Shown: positions 10,583 through 18,231 of the stretch, in pieces
Layout: the number at the start of each line of letters is the position of its first letter
How positions within the stretch are numbered: the first letter of the stretch is position 1
NCBI GenBank assembly: GCA_028285495.1
Contig: JANQPB010000009.1
Span: 1 to 64,000, forward strand
Origin: Acidimicrobiales bacterium
GTDB lineage: Bacteria > Actinomycetota > Acidimicrobiia > Acidimicrobiales > SZUA-35
DNA: 64,000 nt
Reading direction: 5' to 3'
Made by a program: the position numbers and the translations under genes
Notes under the pieces: generated by a model
What the model was told of the DNA's origin: nothing
The model's input: only the letters and a program-made list of their open reading frames with translations
The model's database searches: none

Positions 10583-10632
10583 CGGCCAGCCCCTGTCGCC
10601 ATCACTGCCTCCCCAACTCGGCCGTCGATCAC
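10579..10632 (-). CDS. Possible 17-codon leader ORF coupled to ilvE
   Basis: GTG at 10632 lies six bases after TACATT (a leaderless-type start) and opens a 17-codon frame encoding VIDGRVGEAVMATGAGR. It ends in TGA overlapping the ilvE ATG (ATGA). An internal ATG in the same frame is preceded by GGGGAGG, so either start could feed ribosomes into ilvE. Four of 17 residues are Val or Ile, which is suggestive of but not proof for attenuation, and I see no clear terminator hairpin between the two frames. Alternatively it is only the untranslated leader of ilvE. Confidence 0.35.
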   Translation of the reverse strand: MIDGRVGEAVMATGAGR

Positions 10633-10717
10633 GGGCCGAATGTACTCCCGTCCGGGGCGGGCCACCACCCTTCGCGTCGGCGGGCCGAGGTCGGTCGGGA
10701 GCCGCTAGGGTCGGCCG

Positions 10718-11620
10718 ATGCGCTTCAGCTTCTGGATCGGTGCCGGCCACAGCTGGCCGGAGATTCGGCGCTCCGCCGTCCTGGCGGAGAGCCTCGGGTA
10801 CGACGGGCTGTGGTTCGCCGACCACTTCCTGCCACCGGCGGGGGAGGCGACCGACCCCTGCCACGAGGTGTGGACCATCCTGGCCGCCCTCGGCGACGCC
10901 ACCTCGTCGGTCCGCCTCGGCCCGCTCGTGTGTGGCAACACGTACCGGAACCCCGGCGTGCTGGCCAAGCAGGCGGTGACGGCCGACCACATCTCGGGCG
11001 GCCGGATCGTGCTCGGCATCGGGTCGGGGTGGATGGAGTCCGAGCATCGGGCCTACGGCATCGAGTTCGGCACGTTCACCGACCGGTTCGAGAAGCTCGA
11101 AGAGGCGCTGCAGATCCTCATCTCGCTTCGTGACCAGGAGCTGACCGACTTCGAGGGCGAGCGCTACCGGTTCACCGAAGCCCCGCTCGGGCCGAAGCCG
11201 GTTGGCCGGCTGCCGATCCTGATCGGCGGCGGCGGCGAGCGCAAGACCCTACGGATGGTGGCCCAGTACGCCGACGAGTGGAACGTGTGGGCCGACCCCG
11301 AGGTCATGGCCGACAAGATCGGCGTGCTCGACCGGCACTGCGACGACCTCGGCCGCGACCCGGGTGAGATCGAGCGGTCCGCCGTTGCCCTGCTGTTCCT
11401 CGTCGACGACGAGGCGAAGGCCGAGGCGCTCCGCAGCCGCGACATCGGTCGCCCGGCTCTGATCGGCACGCCGGATCAGCTCCAGGAGCAGCTCGGGGCC
11501 TTCGCCGAGGCCGGGGTCGACGAGTTCATCGTCCCCGACTTCAACCTCGGCGAGCCGGGCCAGAAGGACGAGGTCATCGGCCGCTTCCTGACCGAGGCCG
11601 CCGCCCCCTTCCGTTCCTGA
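10718..11620 (+). CDS. LLM-class F420-dependent oxidoreductase
   Basis: Luciferase-like monooxygenase-fold protein of 300 residues, close to the TIGR03560 type that generally uses coenzyme F420. The TIM barrel begins at MRFSFWIGAGHSW. Characteristic segments include AESLGYDGLWFADHF, RLGPLVCGNTYRNP, the HISGGRIVLGIGSGWMESEH cofactor region, and GRLPILIGGGGERKTL. The start ATG lies six bases after TAGGGT. It is divergent from ilvE and converges on a lipoprotein gene. The substrate is unknown. F420 rather than FMN use is inferred from family and lineage. Confidence 0.85.
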   Translation: MRFSFWIGAGHSWPEIRRSAVLAESLGYDGLWFADHFLPPAGEATDPCHEVWTILAALGDATSSVRLGPLVCGNTYRNPGVLAKQAVTADHISGGRIVLGIGSGWMESEHRAYGIEFGTFTDRFEKLEEALQILISLRDQELTDFEGERYRFTEAPLGPKPVGRLPILIGGGGERKTLRMVAQYADEWNVWADPEVMADKIGVLDRHCDDLGRDPGEIERSAVALLFLVDDEAKAEALRSRDIGRPALIGTPDQLQEQLGAFAEAGVDEFIVPDFNLGEPGQKDEVIGRFLTEAAAPFRS

Positions 11621-11633
11621 TCGACGCCCGGTT

Positions 11634-11686
11634 GCCCCGAAGCGGGGCCCGGCCCCCGGTGCCCGCCCCGGCGATCGCTTCGCCGG
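11634..11686. terminator. Two hairpins between convergent genes
   Basis: GCCCCG-AAG-CGGGGC (11634-11648) and CCGGCGA-TCGCT-TCGCCGG (11668-11686) are perfect stems between the convergent LLM and lipoprotein stops. No T-run follows on either strand, so they look like factor-assisted or bidirectional ends rather than classical intrinsic terminators. Confidence 0.5.
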
Positions 11687-12343
11687 TCAGCGGGACGTGG
11701 TCGAGCCGGTCGGGTTCGTGCCGGCCGTCGTGGCCGAGGACGTCGTCGACGAGGTGATCGAGGTCGTCGAGGTCGCGGCCGTCGTCGAGGTCGTCGATGC
11801 CGTTGTTGCCGTCGTGACCGAGGACGTCGTCGACGAGGTGGCGCCACCGTCGGTTCCACTGTCCGGATCGGTGCCGGTGGTGGTGCCGGCGCTGGTGGCC
11901 GGCCCGATCACCGGGCGGGTCCCGGTGGTGGCCGGGGTGGTCGACGTGGTCGGGGCCGGCCGGGTGGTGCTGGTCCGGACCCCGGACTGCTCGGCCTCCT
12001 CGGTCACGAACCGGCCGGTGTGGCCGGCGTAGAGGATGGCCCGCTCGGGGCACAGGGTCGCGAACACGATGTCCTGGAAGTCGAGCTGGTCCTCGTCGAG
12101 CTGCTGCCAGAGCTCATCGAGGATCTGGTCGTCGAGCTGGCACAGGGTGGCCCCGACCTCGGCCCGCTCCGACACCTCGGCCAGCGTCAGCTGCCGGCCC
12201 TCCAGCTCGACCAGGAGGTCCTCGAAGGTCAGCTCGGGCTCCTCCTCGCCACCGCAGGCGGCCGCCCCGAGCGTCAGCGCCAGCACGAGGGCCGACAGGC
12301 GACGGGAGAGCGAGCGGTTCCGGCGAGTGAGCCCGCCGGCCAT
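11687..12343 (-). CDS. Hypothetical lipoprotein with Thr/Ser-rich tail
   Basis: A 218-residue exported protein with no recognised family. A basic N-terminus, hydrophobic core and lipobox (LGAAAC, lipidated Cys about residue 31) indicate a surface lipoprotein. Residues about 35-125 form a small acidic domain with two Cys (ATLCQLDDQ and ATLCPER) that could pair. Residues about 125-218 are low-complexity Thr/Ser, as in stalks or wall-spanning segments of actinobacterial lipoproteins. The ATG overlaps the stop of the upstream IMPDH-like gene by one base, so they are probably one operon. The low-complexity part is encoded by near-identical DNA repeats. Confidence 0.75.
   Translation of the reverse strand: MAGGLTRRNRSLSRRLSALVLALTLGAAACGGEEEPELTFEDLLVELEGRQLTLAEVSERAEVGATLCQLDDQILDELWQQLDEDQLDFQDIVFATLCPERAILYAGHTGRFVTEEAEQSGVRTSTTRPAPTTSTTPATTGTRPVIGPATSAGTTTGTDPDSGTDGGATSSTTSSVTTATTASTTSTTAATSTTSITSSTTSSATTAGTNPTGSTTSR
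11724..11840. repeat. 33 bp direct repeat in lipoprotein tail
   Basis: Two 33 bp copies (11724-11756 and 11808-11840) differ at one base and lie 84 bp apart inside the Thr/Ser-rich coding tail. They could mediate in-frame length change of the stalk. Confidence 0.7.
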
Positions 12344-13416
12344 CAGACCAGCGTGGCGTGGGGCTGGTTCTCCCGGACCCCGTTGGCGGTGACCCGGACG
12401 AATTCGGCCTTGGTCCAGAACTCCTCGATCGTGCGGGCGTCGCTGTAGCTCATGCCCGAGCGGAGACCGGCGACCAGCTTGGCGATGACCCGGCTGGCCT
12501 CGCCCCGATAGGGCACGGTGCCCTCAACGCCCTCCGGCGACCGCTGCTCGAAGTACTCGCGGTCGACCACGCCACCCTCGCGCAGGGCTCGGGCGCTCAG
12601 CGCCTCGAACGACGCCATCCCCCGGATGCGCTTGACCAGGCCACGGGGGGACTGCTCGAGCTCGCCCGGGCTCTCCTTGGTCCCGGCGAGCAGGCTGCCG
12701 ACCATCACGCTGCTCGCCCCGGCGGCGAGGGCCTTGGCGATGTCGCCGGAGGTGCGGATCCCGCCGTCGGCGATGATCGGCACGGCGACGCCGTCGCCGT
12801 CGAGCAGCGGCTCGGCGGCGCAGTTGTCGATGGCGGTGAGCTGGGGCACGCCGACACCGGCCACCAGCCGGGTGGTGCACACGCCACCGGGGCCGACCCC
12901 GACCTTGATCGCATCGGCACCGGCCGCCACCAGGTCCTCGGCGCCTGAGCGGGTGGCGACGTTGCCGGCGATCAGGTCGACGTCGGGTACCTCGCTCTTC
13001 AGCTTCACCACCAGGTCGATGGCATGGCCGGCGTGGCCGTGGGCGATGTCGAGGACCAGCACGTCGACCCCGGCGTCGACCAGGGCGTGGGTGCGGGGGA
13101 TCGCGTCGCGGTCGGTGCCGATCGCCGCCCCGACCCGCAGGCCCTCACCCTTGACGTCGGCGACCATCGCCGCTTGGGCCTCCGTGGTCAGGAAGCGGTG
13201 GATGATCCCGATGCCGCCGAGCCGACCGAGCTCGGCCGCCATCTCGGCCTCGCACACCGTGTCCATGTTGGCGGCCACGATCGGGATGTCGAGCTCGACC
13301 CGCTTGGAGAGCCGGGTCGCCACCGAGACGTCCTGTCGGGAGCGGATGTCCGACCGACGAGGTACCAGCAGGACGTCGTCGAAGGTCAGACCGAGGGGGA
13401 GTTCAGAGAGGCCCAC
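12343..13416 (-). CDS. IMP dehydrogenase/GMP reductase family protein lacking CBS domains
   Basis: TIM-barrel purine nucleotide oxidoreductase of 357 residues. The Cys loop reads [20 protein letters not shown], which resembles IMPDH more than GMP reductase, as does the flap segment [12 protein letters not shown]. Typical IMPDH is about 490 residues with two regulatory CBS domains after the first strands; here the sequence passes straight from [15 protein letters not shown] to [13 protein letters not shown], so both are absent. GTG 13416 is used because TACGAT lies eight bases upstream and the product then starts [17 protein letters not shown]. It is the first gene of a probable pair with the lipoprotein. 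IMPDH versus GMP reductase activity is unresolved. Confidence 0.85.
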   Translation of the reverse strand: MGLSELPLGLTFDDVLLVPRRSDIRSRQDVSVATRLSKRVELDIPIVAANMDTVCEAEMAAELGRLGGIGIIHRFLTTEAQAAMVADVKGEGLRVGAAIGTDRDAIPRTHALVDAGVDVLVLDIAHGHAGHAIDLVVKLKSEVPDVDLIAGNVATRSGAEDLVAAGADAIKVGVGPGGVCTTRLVAGVGVPQLTAIDNCAAEPLLDGDGVAVPIIADGGIRTSGDIAKALAAGASSVMVGSLLAGTKESPGELEQSPRGLVKRIRGMASFEALSARALREGGVVDREYFEQRSPEGVEGTVPYRGEASRVIAKLVAGLRSGMSYSDARTIEEFWTKAEFVRVTANGVRENQPHATLV

Positions 13417-13460
13417 GTCGCTCCATCGTATCCGTGACCGGTCGGCACACCGAGCAGACC

Positions 13461-13501
13461 CCTGCTGCACCTCCGGGCGGGCAGCCCGGAGGCACAGCAG
13501 G
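13461..13501 (-). other. Long GC-rich hairpin downstream of recA
   Basis: A 7 bp outer stem (CCTGCTG/CAGCAGG) and a 9 bp inner stem (CCTCCGGGC/GCCCGGAGG) are both perfect. They are separated by a symmetric CA/CA internal loop and closed by a GGGCA pentaloop. The hairpin lies between the recA stop and the IMPDH-like start, both on the minus strand. No T-run follows, so it is either a non-canonical terminator for recA or an RNA element ahead of the next operon. Confidence 0.6.
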
Positions 13502-13572
13502 CTCCCGCTTGCTGTCGACCGGTGATCGATGACCGCGCTCGGCCGAGCCGAGCCCAGCCCGGGTGGCGGAGG

Positions 13573-14622
13573 TCAGTCCAGGGTGATCGGCTGATCGTCG
13601 GGATCGAGATCGTCGGCGTCACCCCCGGCTTCGCCGTCGCCGATCAGGCCGACCTCACGCAGCACCCGATCCTGGATCTCCATCACGAGGTCGGGGTTCT
13701 CGCCGAGGAACTTCTTGACGTTCTCACGGCCCTGGCCGATCTGCTCGCCCTCGTAGGTGTACCAGGCGCCCGACTTCTTCACGATGTCACGATCCACGGC
13801 GATGTCGAGCAGCGAGCCCTCACGACTGATGCCCTTGCCGTACATGATGTCGAACTCCGCCTGCCGGAACGGGGGAGCGACCTTGTTCTTGACGATCTTC
13901 ACCCTGGTGCGGTTGCCGACCACCTCGGCCCCGTCCTTGAGCGACTCGATCCGGCGGATGTCGAGCCGGACGGAGCTGTAGAACTTCAGGGCCCGGCCGC
14001 CTGGGGTGGTCTCCGGGGAGCCGAACATGACCCCGATCTTCTCCCGCAGCTGGTTGATGAAGACGCAGATCGTGTCGGTCTTGTTGAGGTTGGCCGTGAT
14101 CTTGCGAAGGGCCTGCGACATGAGCCGGGCCTGCAGGCCGACGTGGCTGTCGCCCATGTCGCCCTCGATCTCGGCCCGTGGGGTCAGGGCGGCGACCGAG
14201 TCGACCACGATCACGTCGATCGAGCCGGACCGGACCAGGATGTCGGCGATCTCGAGCGCCTGCTCGCCCGTGTCGGGCTGGGAGATCAGCAGCTCGTCGA
14301 CGTCGACCCCGATGGCCTGGGCGTACGTGGGGTCCATGGCGTGCTCGGCATCGATGTAGGCGCAGATGCCGCCGTTGCGCTGGGCCTCGGCCACGACGTG
14401 CATGGCCAGGGTGGACTTGCCCGACGACTCCGGGCCGTAGATCTCGACCACCCGGCCACGGGGGAGGCCGCCGACACCGAGGGCGAGATCGAGGGCCAGC
14501 GCACCGGTGGGGACCGTCCCGATCTCCATGTCGGTCTTGTCGCCCATCTTCATGACGGAGCCCTTGCCGAACTGCTTCTCGATGTTGCTGAGCGCCATTT
14601 CCAGCGCTTTGTCCTTCTCCAC
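13573..14622 (-). CDS. recA: Recombinase RecA
   Basis: DNA strand-exchange protein and LexA co-protease, 349 residues, with no intein. The Walker A loop is GPESSGKST, followed by the ATP-core segments [14 protein letters not shown] and the L2 region with [21 protein letters not shown]; the C-terminus is acidic. The track starts at ATG 14652, but AGGGAG seven bases before GTG 14622 and the usual N-terminus ([20 protein letters not shown]) fix the start at 14622. A LexA box sits in its promoter. recX, often directly downstream in actinobacteria, is not there; an IMPDH-like gene follows instead. Confidence 0.98.
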   Translation of the reverse strand: MEKDKALEMALSNIEKQFGKGSVMKMGDKTDMEIGTVPTGALALDLALGVGGLPRGRVVEIYGPESSGKSTLAMHVVAEAQRNGGICAYIDAEHAMDPTYAQAIGVDVDELLISQPDTGEQALEIADILVRSGSIDVIVVDSVAALTPRAEIEGDMGDSHVGLQARLMSQALRKITANLNKTDTICVFINQLREKIGVMFGSPETTPGGRALKFYSSVRLDIRRIESLKDGAEVVGNRTRVKIVKNKVAPPFRQAEFDIMYGKGISREGSLLDIAVDRDIVKKSGAWYTYEGEQIGQGRENVKKFLGENPDLVMEIQDRVLREVGLIGDGEAGGDADDLDPDDQPITLD

Positions 14623-14794
14623 GGAATGTCTCCCTGTAGGTGGGTCCTGCACATGCAGGATGGGTTCGGGGGGAATGCAGGCTCGAACCTAGTGACGGGG
14701 TGTGACACGCAGTTCGCCGGCCTCGCTGGACACCCGCCGGCGTGGGGCCTCGGGGCACGGGTCAGCAAACGACACCGGTGTAAGTACGCCGCTC

Positions 14795-14823
14795 ACCCTA
14801 GTGGCGAACGCTCGTTCGTTCAA
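14795..14823 (-). promoter_or_regulatory. recA promoter with LexA (SOS) operator
   Basis: Read on the minus strand: -35 TTGAAC (14823-14818), a 17 bp spacer, and -10 TAGGGT (14800-14795). The spacer contains CGAACGAGCGTTCG (14818-14805), an exact match to the Gram-positive/actinobacterial LexA consensus CGAACRNRYGTTCG. LexA bound here would block polymerase. The predicted leader to GTG 14622 is about 165 nt and contains the palindrome ACACCGGTGT and a small CCTGC-ACAT-GCAGG hairpin just before the ribosome site. The divergent gene at 14895 could also be affected. Confidence 0.85.
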
Positions 14824-14894
14824 CCCTCTCGGACGGATTCCGGCGGCCGTCGGCCCGACGCGCCGCCACCGCGATTCCTAGACTCGGCGGCGTC

Positions 14895-15290
14895 ATGACC
14901 GAGACCTTCTTCCCGTACCGGCTCGATCGCCGCTGGCGCCCGATGTTCCGGGCGCTCGGCGTCACCGCCGCCGACGGCGTCACCCTGATCGAGCCGGGCG
15001 ACGAGCATCCGGACGGGCTCCTGCTGGCCACCTACGGACGGGCCCGGGTCACGACACCGCTGACCAACGTCGACCACACGGAGATCTCGGGGCCGCACCG
15101 CTGGTGGACGGCCGTCGGCCTGCGGCTCAGCCTGGCCGACGACGGCCTCACGATGGGGACCAACCACCACGCCGGGCTGTGTCTCGGGTTCGTCGAGCCG
15201 ATACCGAGGGTCATCGGTCTCCGCTCGCACTCGGCGCTCTGGGTCAGCGTGGCCGAGCCCGAGGCCCTGGCCGCCGCCATCGGTCGCTGA
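14895..15290 (+). CDS. Conserved hypothetical protein
   Basis: A 131-residue soluble protein that I do not recognise by function. It opens MTETFFPYRLDRRWRPMF, resembles short conserved actinobacterial proteins, and has a central DNHHAGL-like segment (MGTNHHAGLCLGFVEP) and a Trp-rich stretch (GPHRWWTAVGLRLSL). No signal peptide or membrane helix is visible. It is divergent from recA across 272 bp that include the LexA box, so SOS linkage is possible but not shown. Its 3' end forms part of a tandem repeat. Confidence 0.7.
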   Translation: MTETFFPYRLDRRWRPMFRALGVTAADGVTLIEPGDEHPDGLLLATYGRARVTTPLTNVDHTEISGPHRWWTAVGLRLSLADDGLTMGTNHHAGLCLGFVEPIPRVIGLRSHSALWVSVAEPEALAAAIGR

Positions 15291-15369
15291 GGCGGTGGGG
15301 TCATGCGCCGCCATCGGTCGGCGAGCCGGTGGGGTCCGCGCGCCGCCGTCGGTCGTCGACTCGCCGCGG
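15273..15369. repeat. Imperfect 34-35 bp tandem repeat
   Basis: Two close copies beginning GCCGCCATCGGTCG (15273-15306 and 15307-15341) and a decayed third beginning GCCGCCGTCGGTCG at 15342 run through the stop codon of the preceding gene. The rest of 15291-15475 has no supported gene. Confidence 0.65.
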
Positions 15370-15475
15370 CATCGGGGGTCGCTCATCGCCCGCCGCCCCC
15401 GCATCGACGAGCCGGACCGGCCACCGCCAGGACCAACCCCCTGCGGCGCCTGGCGGGCGCTGGTAGACAGGGCCA

Positions 15476-16273
15476 ATGCCGAGACTGCTGTGGGAGATCG
15501 CCCGGCGGAGCTTTCGCCGGGCCTCCCACTACCGCCTGGCCACCGCCGCCGGGGTGTTCGTCAACACGGTCTTCGGCTACCTCCGGGCCGCCGTGCTGGT
15601 CGTGGTGGCGGCCAGGGCCGGGGGCGAGGTCCGCGGCCTCGACGAGGTCGACCTCGCCACCTTCGCCTTCGTCTCCCAGGGCTTCATCATGGTCGTCGGC
15701 GTCTTCGGCGACCGCGAGCTGGCCCAGCGGATCCGGACCGGTGACGTCGTCATCGACCTCTACCGCCCGGCCGACATCCAGCTCTGGTTCCTCGCCATCT
15801 GGCTCGGCCGGGCCGGCTACCAGGTGCTGGCCCGTGGCGTCCCGCCGGTGCTGCTCGGCTCCCTCGCCTTCGAGCTCCGCTGGCCCGACCCGTGGTGGCA
15901 CTGGGGGGTCTTCGTCGTCTCGACGGTCCTGGCATCGATCATCGGCTTCGGCATCCGCTTCTGCTCGAACCTCGTCGCCTTCTGGCTGCTCGACAACCGC
16001 GGCGTCGAGCAGATGGTCACGATGGCCGTCAACTTCTTCACCGGCCTGCTGCTGCCGATCGACCTGTTCCCGCCCTGGCTGGAGGCGCTGACCCGGGCTC
16101 TGCCGTTCCCCTCGATGCTGCAGTTCCCGGTCGACGTCTTCCTCGGGCGGGTGTCGGGTTGGGGCCTGATCTGGCTCCTCACCCAGCAGCTGGCCTGGGT
16201 GGTGGCCATGCTCGCCCTCGGCCGGCTCATCCTCGCCGCCGCGACCAGACGGGTGGTGGTCCAGGGTGGCTGA
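15476..16273 (+). CDS. ABC-2 family permease subunit (first)
   Basis: Membrane subunit of 265 residues with about six hydrophobic segments, of the uncharacterised ABC-2-type transporter family (COG4587/COG3694 group). The N-terminus (MPRLLWEIARRSFRRASHYR) is basic and cytoplasmic. It heads an operon permease-permease-ATPase: its last 8 bp overlap the second permease, and a matching ATPase follows. Such exporters are linked to drug or lipid export or remain uncharacterised. TAGACA lies six bases before ATG, close to but not matching the TAnnnT pattern. The substrate cannot be assigned. Confidence 0.85.
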   Translation: MPRLLWEIARRSFRRASHYRLATAAGVFVNTVFGYLRAAVLVVVAARAGGEVRGLDEVDLATFAFVSQGFIMVVGVFGDRELAQRIRTGDVVIDLYRPADIQLWFLAIWLGRAGYQVLARGVPPVLLGSLAFELRWPDPWWHWGVFVVSTVLASIIGFGIRFCSNLVAFWLLDNRGVEQMVTMAVNFFTGLLLPIDLFPPWLEALTRALPFPSMLQFPVDVFLGRVSGWGLIWLLTQQLAWVVAMLALGRLILAAATRRVVVQGG

Positions 16274-17162
16274 GCTCCCCGTCGCCTCGACGAAGGCCCC
16301 GCCAGCCCCGCCGCCGCCGGCTGCCGGCGATGCCGCGCTCGGCCCGCTCCTGGACGAGTTGGTGGCGCTGTGGCGGCTGTACCGGCGACTCGTCGGGGCC
16401 CAGATCCGCTCCGAGTGGCAGTACCGAACCTCGTTCGCCTTCTTCCTGCTGGCCCAGGCCCTGATCACCGCGCTCGAACTGGCGGCGATCGTCATCCTGC
16501 TCGACGTGGTCCCCGACCTCGGCGGCTGGTCGCCGGCCCAGGTCGCCCTCCTGTACGGCCTGGCCACGGTCCCGTTCGCGCTGACCGACCTGATCGTCAG
16601 CCCGGTCGAAGAGCTCGCCGTCCACGTCCAGGGCGGTACGTTCGACCGGCTGCTGCTCCGCCCGGTCTCGGCCCTGATCCAGCTCTGCGCCCTCGAGTTC
16701 GAGCTGCGCCGGGCGGGCAAGCTGATCCCGAACGTCGCCACCCTGGTCGTCGGCCTGGTGGCAACCGACGTCGAGCTGGACGTCCGGTCGCTCGGCCTGC
16801 TCGCGATCGGCCTGGCGTCCGGCTCGGCCATCTACGCGGCGCTGTGGATCCTGTCGGCCTCGATCTCGTTCTGGGCGGTGTCGGCCCTCCAGGCGACACA
16901 CGCGTTCACCTACGGCGGCCAGTTCGCCAACCAGTACCCGCTCCACCTCTACCCCGGCTGGATCCGAGCCATCCTCGGCTGGCTCATCCCCCTCGCCTTC
17001 GTCGCCTACGTGCCCGCGATCGAGCTGATCGGCGCCCCCAATCCGCTCGGCCTCCCCGGCTGGCTGGTGCTGCTGTCCCCGCTCGCCGGCGTTGGGGCAC
17101 TCGCGGTCGCCCTCACCGTCTGGACGACCGGGATCCGTCACTACCAGAGCACGGGGAGCTGA
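16266..17162 (+). CDS. ABC-2 family permease subunit (second)
   Basis: Second membrane subunit, 298 residues, starting at GTG inside the end of the first permease. A Pro/Ala-rich N-terminal segment of about 25 residues precedes a basic amphipathic region and about six hydrophobic helices. Conserved-looking loops include VHVQGGTFDRLLLRPVSAL and FANQYPLHLYPGWIRAILGWLIPLAF, near-identical in style to COG3694 proteins. With the first permease it probably forms a heterodimeric channel energised by the next gene's ATPase. The stop lies 4 bp before that ATPase's ATG. Confidence 0.85.
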   Translation: MAELPVASTKAPPAPPPPAAGDAALGPLLDELVALWRLYRRLVGAQIRSEWQYRTSFAFFLLAQALITALELAAIVILLDVVPDLGGWSPAQVALLYGLATVPFALTDLIVSPVEELAVHVQGGTFDRLLLRPVSALIQLCALEFELRRAGKLIPNVATLVVGLVATDVELDVRSLGLLAIGLASGSAIYAALWILSASISFWAVSALQATHAFTYGGQFANQYPLHLYPGWIRAILGWLIPLAFVAYVPAIELIGAPNPLGLPGWLVLLSPLAGVGALAVALTVWTTGIRHYQSTGS

Positions 17163-17166
17163 GGCG

Positions 17167-18231
17167 ATGACCGGAGCGACGGCAACTGCAGTGGCGACGG
17201 CGCCGGTGCCCGGGCCGGCCATCCGGCTCGACGGGATCGACAAGACCTACGTCGTGCGGACCCGGGCCGGGCGGTTGCGGCGCCACCGTCGCGAGGTCCG
17301 GGCCGTCGAGGGCGTCTCGTTCGTTGTCTCCCCCGGCGAGATGGTCGGCTACCTCGGCCCGAACGGTGCCGGGAAGTCGACCACGATCAAGATGATCACC
17401 GGGATCCTGACCCCGTCGGCCGGCGAGATCGAGGTCCTCGGACTGCAGCCGACCGGCGACCGGCGGGCCCTGACCCGACGGATCGGGGTGGTGTTCGGCC
17501 AGCGGTCGCAGCTGTGGTGGGACCTGCCACTGGCCGACTCGTTCGAGCTGCTCCACCACCTCTACCGCACCGACGCCGCCCGCCACCGCCACAACCTCGA
17601 CGCCTTCGTCGACCGACTCGACCTCGGCCAGCTGCTCCCCGTGCCCGTCCGGCAGCTGTCGCTCGGCCAGCGCATGCGGGGCGAGCTGACGGCGGCCCTC
17701 CTGCACGATCCGGACCTCGTGGTCCTCGACGAGCCGACGATCGGCCTCGACGTCGTCTCCAAGTACGCCGTCCGCGAGTTCCTGGCCGAGACCAACCGCG
17801 AGCGGGGCACGACGGTGCTGCTGACCACCCACGACCTCGACGACGTCGAGCAGCTGTGCCGGCGGATGCTGATCATCGACCGCGGCCGGGTGCTGCTCGA
17901 CGGCTCGGTCGAGGGGTTCAAGGAGGAGCACGGGACCGACCGGACCCTGGTGGTCGACCTGGAGCGGCCCGCTCCGGCCCTCGATCTGGCTCGTGGGGCC
18001 GTCGTCCGGACCGACGGTCCCCGGCAGTGGGTGCGGTTCGACCGCGAGGTGTCGGCGGCCGAGGTGATCGCCGAGGTCACGGCCCTGGCCCCCGTTCGGG
18101 ACCTGACGATCGAGGAGCCCGACATCGAGGACCTGATCCACCACGTCTACGCCTCGCTCGGTGGCGAGCAGCGCCGCGACGGGCGGTCGGGTGACGATCG
18201 ACGGGCCGGCCCGGCCGGCGAGGCCGGATGA
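17167..18231 (+). CDS. ABC transporter ATPase of the ABC-2 exporter
   Basis: Cytoplasmic ATPase of 354 residues, COG4586-like. Walker A is GPNGAGKST (about residue 65), the Q-loop lies in VVFGQRSQLWWDLP, the signature is LSLGQRMR, Walker B is LVVLDEPTIGLD and the H-loop is LTTHD. The QRSQLWWDLP Q-loop is typical of this exporter subfamily and fits the two permeases upstream. A C-terminal domain of about 90 residues follows the ATPase core. The start is ATG 17167; the track's longer form runs back into the permease. The ATG of the next gene overlaps its stop (ATGA). Confidence 0.92.
   Translation: MTGATATAVATAPVPGPAIRLDGIDKTYVVRTRAGRLRRHRREVRAVEGVSFVVSPGEMVGYLGPNGAGKSTTIKMITGILTPSAGEIEVLGLQPTGDRRALTRRIGVVFGQRSQLWWDLPLADSFELLHHLYRTDAARHRHNLDAFVDRLDLGQLLPVPVRQLSLGQRMRGELTAALLHDPDLVVLDEPTIGLDVVSKYAVREFLAETNRERGTTVLLTTHDLDDVEQLCRRMLIIDRGRVLLDGSVEGFKEEHGTDRTLVVDLERPAPALDLARGAVVRTDGPRQWVRFDREVSAAEVIAEVTALAPVRDLTIEEPDIEDLIHHVYASLGGEQRRDGRSGDDRRAGPAGEAG

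Noticed and set aside
14646-14659. CCTGC-ACAT-GCAGG hairpin just upstream of recA as a riboswitch
   Set aside because: Only a 5 bp stem; no conserved riboswitch core in the leader.
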